From Perkinsus marinus ATCC 50983 (lineage: Eukaryota; Perkinsozoa; Perkinsida; Perkinsidae): 39,791 bases of DNA. Both the position numbers and the translations under genes were made by a program. Below are positions 19,797-30,669 of the stretch, piece by piece. The first letter of the stretch is position 1, and every line of letters starts with the position of its first letter. The notes beneath the pieces were generated by a model that searched no databases, was not told the DNA's origin, and saw only the letters and a program-made list of their open reading frames with translations. The DNA is taken from assembly GCF_000006405.1 (NCBI RefSeq), contig NW_003200286.1, forward strand, positions 220,830-260,620, written 5' to 3'.

Positions 19797-22285
19797 ATGC
19801 TACTCTTTCCCTCACTTGTGGACTATTTCAGGAAGCGTAAACTATGGAAGTACATTGTTGGTGGGACCTTTTTCGGGCTTCTGCTGTTGACGTTCGTCGG
19901 AGCACTCCTTGTGGGAGGCACTGGCATTGGTATGTCGATTATTGGTAAACTCAGTCTGAACGGGATAAAAGAAGTGGTAGGTAGAAGTCTTATGCTTGAA
20001 TGAGTGCTGATATTAATAGTAGCTCAAGGAGTACCCCCAATGCATTACAGATGCGCGTCTCAGGTTAATAAATATCCAGAGGTTGCGCTTTCGCTCATTA
20101 CGTTGGCGATACTCCGGGATTATTCGATCACCATACCGTGAGTGCAGGATCATCTCTTTGATTATGACGCATTCCGTAGCCCGCGACAAACTCTGTACGC
20201 TGTCAGCGATGTGCCGGTCGTAGTTTCATCCGCCGTGAATCTATGTCCCCTTGGTGATTTCAGAGTCGGCGAGCTTCAGCAGACCGTTGAAAGATTTACC
20301 GATGCTAGCTGCACAGCTCTTCCGAAGGATATTTCATGTTCGAGACCTTTTATCGACAAAGTACAGTGTACGGGAGTCTACAATGTTGATGGTGAGATGC
20401 AGTGTGATTGGATCCGAATCGGATCATCCGATTTCTAGACAAAAAATTCTCGCGCTCTGGTCTCAGCGCTTGTGTGAGACCCGAGACGCGATTGAACATA
20501 CCCAGCATATACTACTAGTACAAGTTTCAGCATATGATATGCCGAATCGGTACCGGGGTACTTCTAGACTAGAATTTCTAGTATTTCCGTGCTCATCCAG
20601 CTTTTGTTTACTTCCGCGCCTTCTATGGATATTCAAAGAGCAACACTTCTACAGCTAGCCGAATCGGATGATTGAATTGCCGGATTATGGAAGCCTTGTT
20701 CACCGGAGCTGAACTCCTGGAGCCTTAGCTCTTGGCATCCCTGAGTCTCATAATGAGACTCTCATTTCAATTCTAGAGTGATGAGTTCTCAAACACCGCG
20801 CTGTTTTATCCTACGCTCCTCATCATGCACTTTTATGCAAGAAACTTGAACAGCCCGCCAGATCACTCCCCTGGCGGGCTTTTTCGCTTCCGAGGTTAGC
20901 CCCTACGGAACAATGGAAGAAGACCAACCAGGGGTACTTTCGAGATGGAGCATAGCATCTTATTCCGTCAAGCTGAATGCTGAGAGGGTCGAATTATTGG
21001 GATGATTCAAAACACTGACATTCAGCGGGATACTCTCACCGAAAGATACATGTCTTCAACGACTCCTGGTTGTCACCACAGGGGCATTGCTTTAGAGCTA
21101 CGACGGGCCCTATTGAACGATGGCACATAATGATGCTGCATGTGCATAAGCTGAAGAGGACAGGCTAGGTGGAGATTAATGACCTCATTGTTGAGATGGT
21201 AAGTTCTCATGCTTGGTGAATTCGGATTGTAACTTCAACGATCTTCCTTTACAGATCATCTTCGACCGGATCCCACTCAGCATAGTCGATAACCGCGGCT
21301 TCAGAGCATTCATTCAAAGGGAGAATAGTAACGTTTCCGAATATCCGACGGTTTCTTTGAAAATCGCGGGTAGAGCCTCTACCGTAGAGGCGGAATAGAA
21401 AGGACCTCCCTATTTCGCCTGGCACAGAACTCGATACCTGGTATCTTCAGTCCGCGACGTCAATTTTGCGGTTCTCGCAGCGAGGATCTCGCTAACGAGG
21501 GCTAACATGGTTGGGAACGGCTACGTAAGCCTGAACCTGGTGGTTGCGATCCAAGAGGAGCACACGCATTTTCTCGATGCAACGAGTCGTCGAGTTCAAA
21601 AGAGACCAAATCGGCTTGATTTGTGATCAAGTCAAGATTTATGGTTTCAAATCATTGATTTCGCAAATCCTCGTGATAGGCGTGATAAGCGATGACGCTT
21701 ATGACGATGCCGGGTCGTTCAGTTATAAAAGTATTCAGGAGGGTCCTGGATCCTTCGCTTGAATGCTGGTAAAATTGCGCTTGGAGTCTTCCTGTAGCAC
21801 TCGGTTAGATCGCGGTCTGATCCAGCGTGCAAGCAAAATATCATCTTCCCCATATTTCAGATGCGATCTTCTCGGACGTCGTCACATCGGTTTGCTCTGC
21901 TGTACCTTCAGTAGAAGGTTTTGCATTACAACAGCGGAACTGTGTAGCTTGCCTCGACCTTATTGGAACTTCACAAGCATCCAATGTAAGTCAACCATCA
22001 GCTTGTCCATTGAGGCTCTGCGATGAATAGAGCTTGCGGAGGTTGCGCAATAGCAGCTCAATATGACGCACTCTTGAATAGACTCCTATCACTGCCTGAG
22101 TGAAATTGATACTGGACGCTCGGCAGGTCATCTGTGCGTGTACCTCCCAACTCCGAGTATGGTTGCAAGCTATTTCGGAAAAGGATCAGCGTCGATGGAT
22201 GATAATCGGCGTTCAAAACGCCGTTATTTCTGGAGTTGCTTTAATAACCTTGCTTTGGTGGACAATCTGGCAAGTGAGTCGTTGA
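19797..22285 (+). CDS. L2 (unit A): paralogue of L1 with membrane segments at both ends, 5 exons
   Basis: Predicted 221 residues from exons 19797-19976, 20064-20137, 20264-20391, 21861-21985 and 22127-22285; phases agree. Exon 1: basic stretch RKRKLWKY then a Gly-rich membrane segment, as in L1. Middle: SCTALPKDISC, KVQC, VCSAVP, NCVAC, VICAC, with the same order and spacing as L1. The last exon gives LRVWLQAISEKDQRRW, a membrane segment (ISGVALITLLWW) and a stop after WQVSR. That end overlaps a donor-like GTGAGT, so splicing to an acceptor at 22458 would give a different short tail. The L1 exon 4 equivalent is absent. Intron 3 (1.47 kb) contains hAT transposase remnants. The start lies 14 bp after the S2 stop, so the two may share a transcript. 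Confidence 0.66.
20571..20585. repeat. 15-nt palindrome with 1-nt spacer present in both units
   Basis: ACTAGAA-T-TTCTAGT, in L2 intron 3. The same sequence is present in unit B, so it predates the duplication. Its shape matches the palindromes that differ between the units. Confidence 0.7.
20743..20761. repeat. 19-nt palindrome in a segment present only in unit A
   Basis: GAGTCTCAT-A-ATGAGACTC has 9-bp arms and a 1-nt spacer. It is part of a 44-nt stretch in unit A (from about 20710) that is missing from unit B near 36317. Located in L2 intron 3. Confidence 0.8.
20852..20886 (+). other. Hairpin with T-run resembling a bacterial intrinsic terminator
   Basis: AGCCCGCCAG and CTGGCGGGCT are perfect 10-bp arms around a 9-nt loop, followed at once by TTTT. 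Unit B has two mismatches in the arms and a broken T-run (about 36413-36447). In a eukaryotic intron this shape is probably accidental or part of an older insert, but it is unusually clean. Confidence 0.5.
21169..21371 (+). pseudogene. hAT-superfamily transposase remnant in L2 intron 3 (unit A)
   Basis: Two exon-like pieces (21169-21198 and 21255-21371), separated by a GT-AG interval, read EINDLIVEM then IIFDRIPLSIVDNRGFRAFI. The family block in hAT transposases is close to IvkMIv.d.lPfSiVEdeGFr.fv, so the match is good although short. The upstream zinc finger and downstream catalytic parts are not recognisable. L2 splices over it with matching phases, so it sits inside the intron. It is an old DNA transposon relic, predating the tandem duplication. 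Confidence 0.5.
21376..21390. repeat. 15-nt palindrome created by a 14-nt insertion in unit A
   Basis: CCTCTAC-C-GTAGAGG. Unit B reads GGGTAGAGGCGG without the extra 14 bases (about 36931). The inserted block is the reverse complement of the neighbouring word plus one base and a repeat of the word. It adjoins the hAT remnant. Confidence 0.85.
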
Positions 22286-23285
22286 ATACCTTTGTCGTTT
22301 GCTCCGAGGTCTCTCATCAGGTTCGCCATCGTCGAGGCAATCACGACGTCGCATGGCGTCGCAAGCTTAGTGCTGCTGACTCGGCAGCACCGAACTGATT
22401 CAGCACTGCTGACTGATCTCGCGTTATTATATAAGCATTGTATTTGATATTATTCCAGTATTGATTACACCCAAGTTCCATTCTTTAACGCCCTGAAGGA
22501 TAAATTGAGTTCCATGCGAGAGAGTTCATAGTAACATCATTTGATAACTCGTAGGTAGTGCCTGCGACAGCCGGAACAGAACAAACCTCAATGATAGAAT
22601 CGTCTGTTCGATGAACGGTTCGTCATTGACCGTCGCCCCTTAAGTCATGTCCGTCGATGATTCGACTTTACAGGGTATGATGAAATCGTGATTAGTTGTG
22701 GAGACTAACTTCAGTTACTTGGAGTGATTCTGACTACCCACATTCACTGACAGTAGACAACGGCCACGATCTAGGAAACCGCTGCTCGCTCCGAGTTTGA
22801 GGTGACGATTAAAGCTTTCACTTATCGAGGTGTCTTATAAGAGACTCTTCTGTGGGTCTAAATGGAGCACCTCCGTATCTTCCCATATTCCTTGTTGAAT
22901 TTGATTCATGTTTGTTCGGTAGTTTGGTGAGAATTCGCCACCAAATTTTCCGCTTGTGTTAATAACAAGACATACGCTGGGAATAACAGAAACCGCGATT
23001 TAGAGGTAAATACGAAACTGTGTAACTTCCGGTATTTCCCGGATCTGTAAAAGATAAGCATTTTAGAACTCTCCGATGCAGGCTTCGTTCTTCATCGGGA
23101 TCGAAAATGTGGACTGCTTCTTAGAGTTGGTCGAGCGTGAGTGAACGAGACGACCACCCGCCGATTGTGGAACACATGACAATCTGCTTATTGAATCGCT
23201 CGTAACGTTCTTTCTTCGACTGAGACAGGTTTCGGATGGCATTGACTGAGCAGGATATCAGGTTACTATGACGCACCACAACAAC
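22286..23285. other. Right end of unit A, no convincing gene
   Basis: It contains an acceptor-like site at 22458 followed by an open run to a stop (it includes IDYTQVPFFNALKDKLSS), unchanged in unit B, which could be a 3' exon of L2. An ATG at 23076 begins an exon-like run ending at a GTGAGT donor near 23138, but unit B has ACG there. A GTGCTGC...GCAGCAC hairpin is at about 22368. Nothing else is recognised. Confidence 0.4.
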
Positions 23286-23288
23286 TGA

Positions 23289-23473
23289 AACCGCTGGAGA
23301 GCTTCACTTGAGCGTTTTGAGCCGCTTGGGCTGAAAAGAGGAATCTTTAGGTTGAGTTGGTAAGATACAGAACAGGTCCACTTGTGGTACTCACCCAACA
23401 CAGCACTGACGTACTCCACATCAACGCTTGAAGTCGGGCAATCGTGAGAATACGGTATTGGTGGGTTCTGCAT
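23289..23473 (-). pseudogene. Truncated copy of the RRM gene: exon 1 and part of exon 2 (unit B)
   Basis: On the minus strand the copy keeps the ATG, all of exon 1 (MQNPPIPYSHDCPTSSVDVE...), the GTGAGT donor, the acceptor and the first 14 or so codons of exon 2, with one Lys-to-Gln change. It then runs into unrelated DNA at the duplication junction and stops within about 8 codons. Its upstream flank is duplicated too, so it could still be transcribed. Confidence 0.9.
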
Positions 23474-23732
23474 TCTACTACTACTTCCCCTTTTACTGCT
23501 GATGACTATAACGTTATTAAACGGTAAGCTGAGAAAAGGACAACTACTAAGCTGAAGAGGTTATATGGAAATGTTCAACACTAAACTGATTTTCAAACTC
23601 AAAGTTATATCAGAAACTGCATCCTTTTACAAGCTGAAATCAATCCTAGAATCGATCAATCTTGCTCTAGAAGTGTGACGGCACGCAGAAGTAATAATTG
23701 TGTGGCGCGTGACGGAAGATACCAATAGGCGG

Positions 23733-24111
23733 TGAAATCCCATAGTCACTGGGGTTGGGAGAGGAGTTCCAATCCGCGGCCTGATGCCGAAGGGCTGGAA
23801 CTCGGACCCTGGCTGCTTGACGGTACTCTGCTGTACGGCAAGCAACCAGAGACCCCCCAGTAACAAGGGTTGAGGTGGGTGGGTTGAGTTCGAGTTGATC
23901 TGGCCTTAAGGGAAGGCCAGAAGGCTGTCGGGAGAGGAAACTCTCAGAGCAACCGAACAGCCTTGAAGAGAGAGACCGAATTCCCCTGTAGGTGGAACTT
24001 AGCGTAGCTCAGCTAAGCCTGATTTCGCGGCCCCTGTCTCAACACAATTGGTTGTCCCCCTGCGTGACGTGGCGATTTCACATCAGATAACGCCACGGCG
24101 TTATCTTACAC
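23733..24111. other. 379-bp strongly foldable segment present only in unit B
   Basis: Unit A joins GGCGG directly to GTAAATTAC; unit B has 379 bp between them. Its ends include reverse-complementary GTGAAATC (23732-23739) and GATTTCAC (24073-24080). Inside are several hairpins: GAGTTCC/GGAACTC enclosing CGGC/GCCG; GCTTGACGGTAC/GTACGGCAAGC; CTGGCCTT/AAGGCCAG; and GGCTGT..GAGAG-GAAA-CTCTC..ACAGCC with a GNRA-type loop. GATAACGCC-AC-GGCGTTATC ends it at 24086-24105. No long ORF and no clear target duplication. It may be a structured RNA, a non-autonomous element, or ancestral DNA deleted from unit A. Confidence 0.55.
24086..24105. repeat. 20-nt hairpin at the end of the unit B-specific segment
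   Basis: GATAACGCC-AC-GGCGTTATC, perfect 9-bp arms with a 2-nt loop, six bases from the right border of the 379-bp segment. Confidence 0.85.
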
Positions 24112-24555
24112 GTAAATTACAAATTCCAAGGAAGAACGACAAAATCCAAGGAAGTTTGTCGATCGCTCTCAGCAGTTCGGGTTTCTGGTCGCCTTGTCGG
24201 GTTTCGGGTGGAGTTTCGGGTTCACTCTTCAACTTGTCTTCCTTGGATTTTCATGTCACCTCTGGTTCAACCCCTGTGGGGTGCAATATTCAAACACGGC
24301 ACTCACGTTTCTGTTTAGGTAGGTTCGGCTCTACCTTAATTAAATTTAAGGAATACTTAAGTTCCCCCTTGAGTACGCATGTTGTGATATGCTTTTCGTA
24401 AATACTTACGTACATGCACTGAAACTTAAAGCGCCTTAACGTGCTTACTTAAGTAGTGAAATAGAATGTCCTAATTACTTAAGGCGTTACCCAAGTTTAA
24501 GGCGCAATTTGCTCTCATGAAACCGGCCCTTCGTGTGCAGGAAATCGATATTAGC

Positions 24556-24780
24556 TGTCCTGCTCTCGTCAACAGGACCATGTTAGTCAACATCTCTCAT
24601 CCGAGTACAGTAGACAATTCTGTGCATACGTACTTCTTCGTCTGTGCGCTGTACGTGAGAACACTGCACGCGTAAACATAGGCCTACCTTCGCCTTACGA
24701 TCGGTACGATTGGTTCTGACAGTCTACACTGTACGTCCCTAACCTATAAGACCCCCTTGTGTTACACCAGTTACGGGACA
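24556..24780 (+). repeat. 5' LTR of the BEL/Pao element
   Basis: 225 bp starting TGTCC and ending GGACA (short inverted ends). By eye it is identical to the 3' LTR. Confidence 0.97.
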
Positions 24781-24826
24781 TCTTTTACCGGGATCTGAAC
24801 TCATCGACGACATCCAGAACAACGCC

Positions 24827-26527
24827 ATGGCCCAATCACCGCAACCATCAACTTTCTCTCCGGCGACCCCACGGAGCCCAGCGCCCTCACGCGGCTCTAT
24901 CCTCTCGACCACGAGGCTGACGCCATCGTTCTACCTGGCATCTTCTTCAGAACGTAACCGGCAGTTCACTTCCTCTCAGAGGAAGGACTTCATGGCGGTG
25001 ACCAAACTGAAGCGGGATTTTCCCATATTCGCCGGCACCACCAGCAAGTGCAGCCTCAACAACCTCTTACATCAAGCGAATCTTCTCAGCAAGGCCCACT
25101 CATGGTATGCTGCTGAATACTACAACTGGCTACTCGAGCACCTGAGTACTTCAGTGCAAGAAGCAACATCTCCACTCGGGGGCCGAACTCATGCCACTAT
25201 CGAGGCCGAACTCGGTCGGCTTGTTGACGAGTTGTACAACACATACCAGAAGCCGACTGACCCGATCCTGACGATGCAAAGGCTTGTGAGCCTGAAAATG
25301 AAATCGGGCTCCTGTCTCGCCACATTCATCGAGACCTTCGATAAGTACAAGAGGGAATACGAGCGTAACAGCGGTCCGTTACCACCTTCCTACTGTACCA
25401 GTCTGCTGATCACCATGTTAGCAGCACCACATCGTGAAGCTGCTCTTGGTATCCGCCGATCAAATACCGGTCTCTCCTATGAAGATCTGACCAAAGAGTT
25501 GTTGTCCGAGGAAGCCTTACGGTCCGTGAAAGAGGTGTCGACCCCATCAGAAGCATTGCCGAAGATCCCTCTCACCGAGATCTCTGCGAACTTCCGACCA
25601 AACTCCAAAAACCGTGCAGGCCAACAACAACGCCGGGGCAATAGATCCGAGCGAAGAGTCCGGTGCATCAGGTGCATGGACAAGGACCCCAACTGTAGTG
25701 GGACGGCTAAGACCTGTCCCGCCAGAATGCCACAGGACAAGTCCGACCGATGCAACCGCTGCAATCGTCCGAAGAAGTTCTGCCCAAGTACTTCCACCTG
25801 CACGCAGCGCGACGTTGTGCGGTGCGAAAGGTGCGATGCGTCAGGATCTCACCATATGGCACACTGTCTAGCCCACCTCCCCACATCAACTACGCCTTCG
25901 ACCGACAAGGCTGATACGGAGATTCCTCGGGTGCAGACAAGCAACCTGACATTCGAAACCCTTTCCTTCGTGGAGTACACTGGAACCACTGCCCCGCTGG
26001 TAGATGATTCCGCCCATCTCAACCTCACCGCAGTGACGCTTCCATTCTCACCATCTAGTCCGTCCTTACGTACAACTGAGTTCAGCTTTGCGACACGACA
26101 AGGCTCTGATGCGTCGACGGCATCATTCTTGGGTCTTTTGGACAGTGGTGCTATGCTTCTTGCTTGCAGTGAAGACGGCTATATGCAGTTGGTAGCGGCG
26201 AATGTCGATCTTCGGTCGACGGACCTCACTTGCACGGCAACTCTGGCCACCAAGCGGCGAATGTCGATCTTCGGTCGACGGACCTCACTTGCACGGCAAC
26301 TCTGGCCACCAAAACATCGGTCCCCAAATGCCCAATCTACGAGATCGACTTCGTGCATCGCTCATGTCGTGTTCCGACCTACATCGCGTTGGTACAAGGA
26401 CTCTCTCGCCCCTTTATATGGAGTACGGCCCCCTTTCAGAAGCTACCTTCTCCAGTTATATGGGTTTTCTCGGGCAATCCTACAGGCGACCGTCTTATCT
26501 CTCTCGTCGACGCCAATCCACACGTAA
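24827..26527 (+). other. Gag-like and protease-like part of the BEL/Pao element
   Basis: A fossil element part, + strand. It starts at an ATG 46 bp after the 5' LTR. The first half is alpha-helical and gag-like. About residues 280-350 hold many CxxC pairs (RCIRCMDKDPNC, RCNRCNRPKKFC, RCERCD), a zinc-binding-like region. A DSG triplet further on fits a retroviral-type aspartic protease. Confidence 0.75.
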
Positions 26528-26630
26528 CGCAAGCCTGGGAACATCTTCTAACTGCTCTGGAGGAAGCCAAGCTACCTAGAGGGGGAACTAAGCCTGACCT
26601 TTCCCACACACGAACCGCTCTCCCGATGAT

Positions 26631-29600
26631 GTGATCTTGCCTTCTACCTCCTCACCTTTCGAAGCGCCGAGTGGATCGACTACGCCATCTTCAGCCCCGA
26701 ACATTGTCGCTCCTCCTGAGTCTATCTGCCCTGGTACGGGTGCGCACACTGATGTCTCTGAGGTCCCTCCATCGAAGACGAAGGGGGACATGTCTATCCA
26801 GCCCCCCATCGACACCCCCATCGGGACCCCTACGGAACGGCTGACCCACCACCTCAGATGGACTCGCCCTCCTCCTACCAACAAGAAGGCTCCGTTTCTG
26901 GCCCGGTTACAACGACTCATCACCAATCTTTCCAAGCGAAGACTGTATGAAGAATACGACCGACAGATCCAGCAGTTCGAGGAACGGCACTACATCCGAC
27001 GGGTCGATCCGAGGAGCATCAAGTTTTGGCTCAACCACTTCCCGGTGGTGAAGGGTGATGTGACCCAACATTCGGGCAAGAGCTCAATGAAGCTCAGACC
27101 CGTCTTTGACGGTGGTCCTCTAGCGGGATTCATATCAGCACAGCTTCCTCCGGGATGCGAGCAAGGCGTGATTCAGTCTATCGGCCTTTTGCGCCACTAC
27201 CAACATTTCGTCTGTATTGACCTCCAGCAAGCCTTTTTATCGGTATCTCTACCATCGATCGAGGATCAGTTACACACTGGGTTCTTATGGAAAGCTCCTA
27301 ATACTACACAGCCGACGGCTTACTGCTTCCAGCGAGTCCTCTTCGGTCTTCCTGACTCTCCATATGCGCTCGTCGAAGCTTTGAATAAGGTCATCCAAAA
27401 ATGCAAAATCCCCGCTCACCACATCCGTACTCTGATGGACGATATCTCTATAGCGAGTGACGATGCTCAACATCTTGCGGATTTGGTGACAGAAGTCAGG
27501 TCCGGTCTCAAAAACCACAGGTTCACGGAAAACGTTAGGAAACTACTAACGACTCTCCCTGAGTGTAGGCCTCGCGAACCTGAGGGGTTACTGGGCCTTA
27601 TTTGGGACCCAAAGACTGACACTCTCTCGGTAAGAACCGAGCTGAAGCACCTGGCGGCAAATCTCACGACCTTAGCTGACTTACGAGCATACAGTACTTC
27701 ACTCTTTGACCCCCTTGGTATCTGTCTAGAGTATGTTATGCGTCTACGTAAGATCGTTCGTGGTGCACGGTTGGATACCGACTCTCTCTCCAAGCTCTCT
27801 TCTGGAATCCGAACTGCTCTAGTCAAATGGGAGGATGAGCTGAAGACCAGGGATCACCGGGTACCACGCGTCTTACACCCTGCTGACTGGTCACATGCAG
27901 GGATTCTCTGCTTGTTCACTGACAGTAGTGACCAGGCTGGTGCAGGCATATTGACAACGAGCTACGGTAGGCGGATGATGGCACGTGGTTTCCTACAGGA
28001 CGAATCCATCAAGAACCGCACTGCACCTCGCTTCGAGCTCGACACCTTGGCCATCAGTCTCGGATGGACAGTCAAGCTCCTCACAGAGGCCAACGACTAC
28101 CTCCACACCGCCTCCTTGCTGGTCTTCACGGACAATCTGTGTTCAGTCCTGCGACTCCGTAGGACTATGACATTACTGCCTACATCAGTCTCTCAACTGG
28201 TTACGACCCGTAGACTTGTCAAGATCCGGAATGCTTTATTCGAGCTCGAGTCCATGGGTATATCGGTCTACATTATGCATCTCTCAGGAACCGACAACAT
28301 TGCCGACGCTGCCTCACGCTGTCGAACAGCTGACGTTGTCGACCAGGACTACGACGCTCTGTTCCAACAAGTCCGCGATACTTATGATGATATCCTGCGC
28401 TGTGACCGAGATCTACTCTCCACAGTAACGTCCATCTATCGCCTTCCCTCCGACTATCGTCCTACCACGCCTCCAACGCGAGTGGTGAAGACAGAGAAGA
28501 CTAAGAAGAGCTCTACGAAAACAGCCGAGACTGACGACGATGACGGTATCCCTTGTCCCTTGGATGAGATCAACGTCATTACCGCTACACTCCCTTTTAC
28601 TGACCCTCCGACCTCTGCAGAAGACCTGATGAAGCAATACTATGCAGCTAAGCTTCTCGTCAAGTCATGGCATCTGCTACGTTCGGAATTCTCAAACGGT
28701 GACGCAATAGGTCGCACTGCAACACCCTTGACCTTGCTTGTTCGGCATCAACAAGCTCAAGATCTCGCTGGATTCGATAAGCTCCCCTTTCACAGACGTG
28801 ATGAGAACGGCGATATCGTTAAGGTCTCACGTCAGAGAATTGATGGGTCGAGCTATCATCAACTAGTTATTCCGAAGCACTCACTTCTCCTGCAGCGTCT
28901 CGCTACCATCCAGGAACATGTGAAGCATCACCAAGGTATCGGTGGCACTCTTCGACGACTTACTCCGCTGTATTCATGGCTGAAGATGAAGCGCACGGTG
29001 GTTTCCGTCTGTCGTACTTGCCGATCCTGTCTTCACGCCAAGCCTCAACGCACCGTTAGCTCTGCTGCTGGTTCTCTACGAGCCCCTAAACAAGTTTGGG
29101 AGTTCATCGGTCTAGATCACACAGGCCCCTACGATGTTCCCTTACATGGCAAGGACGGATTGTCTACGCATTCGGAATCTTACCGCTTCTGCTTAGTTGC
29201 GACTTGTCTGCTCAGCGGTTTCATTGCCGCAGTAGCTACGCCTTCGTTGAGCGCTCGCCATACTCTACTGGGTCTCAAGGCCATCCTTGCGACGACGGGG
29301 ACCCCTTCTGGCATCCGCCTTGACAATTCTAAGTCCTTCACCAATCCCTTGGTCCGCTCATTCTGCCTGGCGAGATCTATTCGGCTCCAATATATCCCAC
29401 CTCGCTGTCCTAATCGAGGAGGTACATATGAACGGAGCCATGGACCATTCAATGAGCAACTCCGTATTCTGCAAGGTCTCCCTCAACCATGGCCTCTCAC
29501 GGTTCTACAAGCGGCCCACATTGCCAACTGTCGGCACCGATGGGATGCACCTGGTCCTACATCGCCTTGGGAAATGGCTCATACATATCCCCCGAACCAG

Positions 29601-30233
29601 GCAACGCCATCTGCTGCCCTTGCTGAATGTCTTTCAGGCGCAAATCAGCCGAACGGCCGCCTTGCCGATTGGATCTTCAATCGCTGGGAGACCTCTCGCG
29701 AAACCACTCGTCTTCGAGCCGGCGACGACCCTGACCTGGTCGGTCTGGATGATGTTGTCTATCTTCAGCATCACACGCGTAGACCTACTAAGCTCGGTTC
29801 TCCTCTGGATGGTCCTTTTCGTGTATTACAACGAGATGGCAACATGCTTCGACTCTCTAGAACTACCGGTGGCGGCAAGATCATTATCTCTCAACCTGTG
29901 GACAAGGTCGTGCGCACCGTCTCAGCCGCTGATGCTATTGACGCCCTCGCCCCGAACTCTCCCGGGGTAGACCGTCACTCTGACCCTGCTACTCCCGTCC
30001 ACCGCGTCGACCACCGAGTCACTGAGCCTTCTTTGCGAGGACATCCACTTGGATCGAAGTATCGTCACCACGGTCAACCTGCCACGGCCGACGACGTAGG
30101 CCGCTATGTGTACTTTGCTTCTAAGACCGACCTGTACATGGGCGAGCTACTAGCCAAGGATTTGAGCGGCTACCGGATTCGTTTGTCTACGTACTCCCCT
30201 CTTCGAGTAAGTTGGTACCTACTGATACCGTAG
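26631..30233 (+). other. Reverse transcriptase, RNase H and integrase part of the BEL/Pao element
   Basis: A fossil element part, + strand open region. RT: LRPVFDGGP, the QRVLFGLPDSP block and LMDDISI, the variant of the YxDD box. RNase H: LFTDSSDQAGAG. Integrase: a His-His-Cys-Cys zinc finger (HHQGIGG ... CRTCRSC), then the core with GLDHTGPY, RLDNSKSF and RGGTYERSHG supplying the two Asp and one Glu. A C-terminal extension follows. Confidence 0.85.
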
Positions 30234-30439
30234 TAGTGGTACCCGCCGCTCACATTTTGACCACGCTGCCCGCTGATCATGGGCAGGTTAGCTCTGACAT
30301 TGTTCTCTCCCGAGCTAGTCGACGCTATATAGATGGATTATTGAGGAAGCGAGTTTAACTTATTATTCTTCATCATGAGTATAGTCAGTCATTATTTCTG
30401 TTGTAGTCTCATCAATGCTCGAGCTGCCCCCGGCAGATC

Positions 30440-30664
30440 TGTCCTGCTCTCGTCAACAGGACCATGTTAGTCAACATCTCTCATCCGAGTACAGTAGACA
30501 ATTCTGTGCATACGTACTTCTTCGTCTGTGCGCTGTACGTGAGAACACTGCACGCGTAAACATAGGCCTACCTTCGCCTTACGATCGGTACGATTGGTTC
30601 TGACAGTCTACACTGTACGTCCCTAACCTATAAGACCCCCTTGTGTTACACCAGTTACGGGACA
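30440..30664 (+). repeat. 3' LTR of the BEL/Pao element
   Basis: 225 bp, identical by eye to the 5' LTR, followed by TTAGC. Confidence 0.97.
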
Positions 30665-30669
30665 TTAGC

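Larger units (their letters stand above)
14216..23289. repeat. Tandem duplication, unit A
   Basis: This 9.07-kb unit is repeated as unit B. It starts inside exon 2 of the RRM gene and ends just before the junction at 23289. Short homology (ACCGCT at the left edge, ACTGCT at the right edge of unit B) lies at the breakpoints. By eye the units agree at roughly 97 percent outside indels. Unit A contains genes S1, L1, S2 and L2. Confidence 0.95.
23474..24550. other. Upstream region of unit B up to the LTR element
   Basis: Matches unit A 14400-15105 except for the extra 379 bp at 23733-24111 and a 27-bp length difference in the CTTAAG-rich stretch. No supported gene. It would contain the duplicated promoters of the truncated RRM copy (-) and S1 (+), the latter now separated from its gene by the LTR element. 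Confidence 0.5.
24551..30669 (+). mobile_element. BEL/Pao-type LTR retrotransposon with target duplication
   Basis: An LTR element of about 6.1 kb (24556-30664) bounded by identical 225-bp LTRs and flanked by a 5-bp duplication TTAGC (24551-24555, 30665-30669). Parts in order: gag-like region with a Cys-rich stretch, a DSG aspartic-protease-like site, reverse transcriptase, RNase H, integrase. The order and the RT/RNase H wording (LGLIWDPKTDTLS, SLFDPLG) fit BEL/Pao. Identical LTRs mean a very young insertion, later than the tandem duplication. It looks nearly whole, with about one break or a family-type frame change between the gag-like and pol parts. No clear tRNA-type primer site was seen after the 5' LTR. 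Confidence 0.93.
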
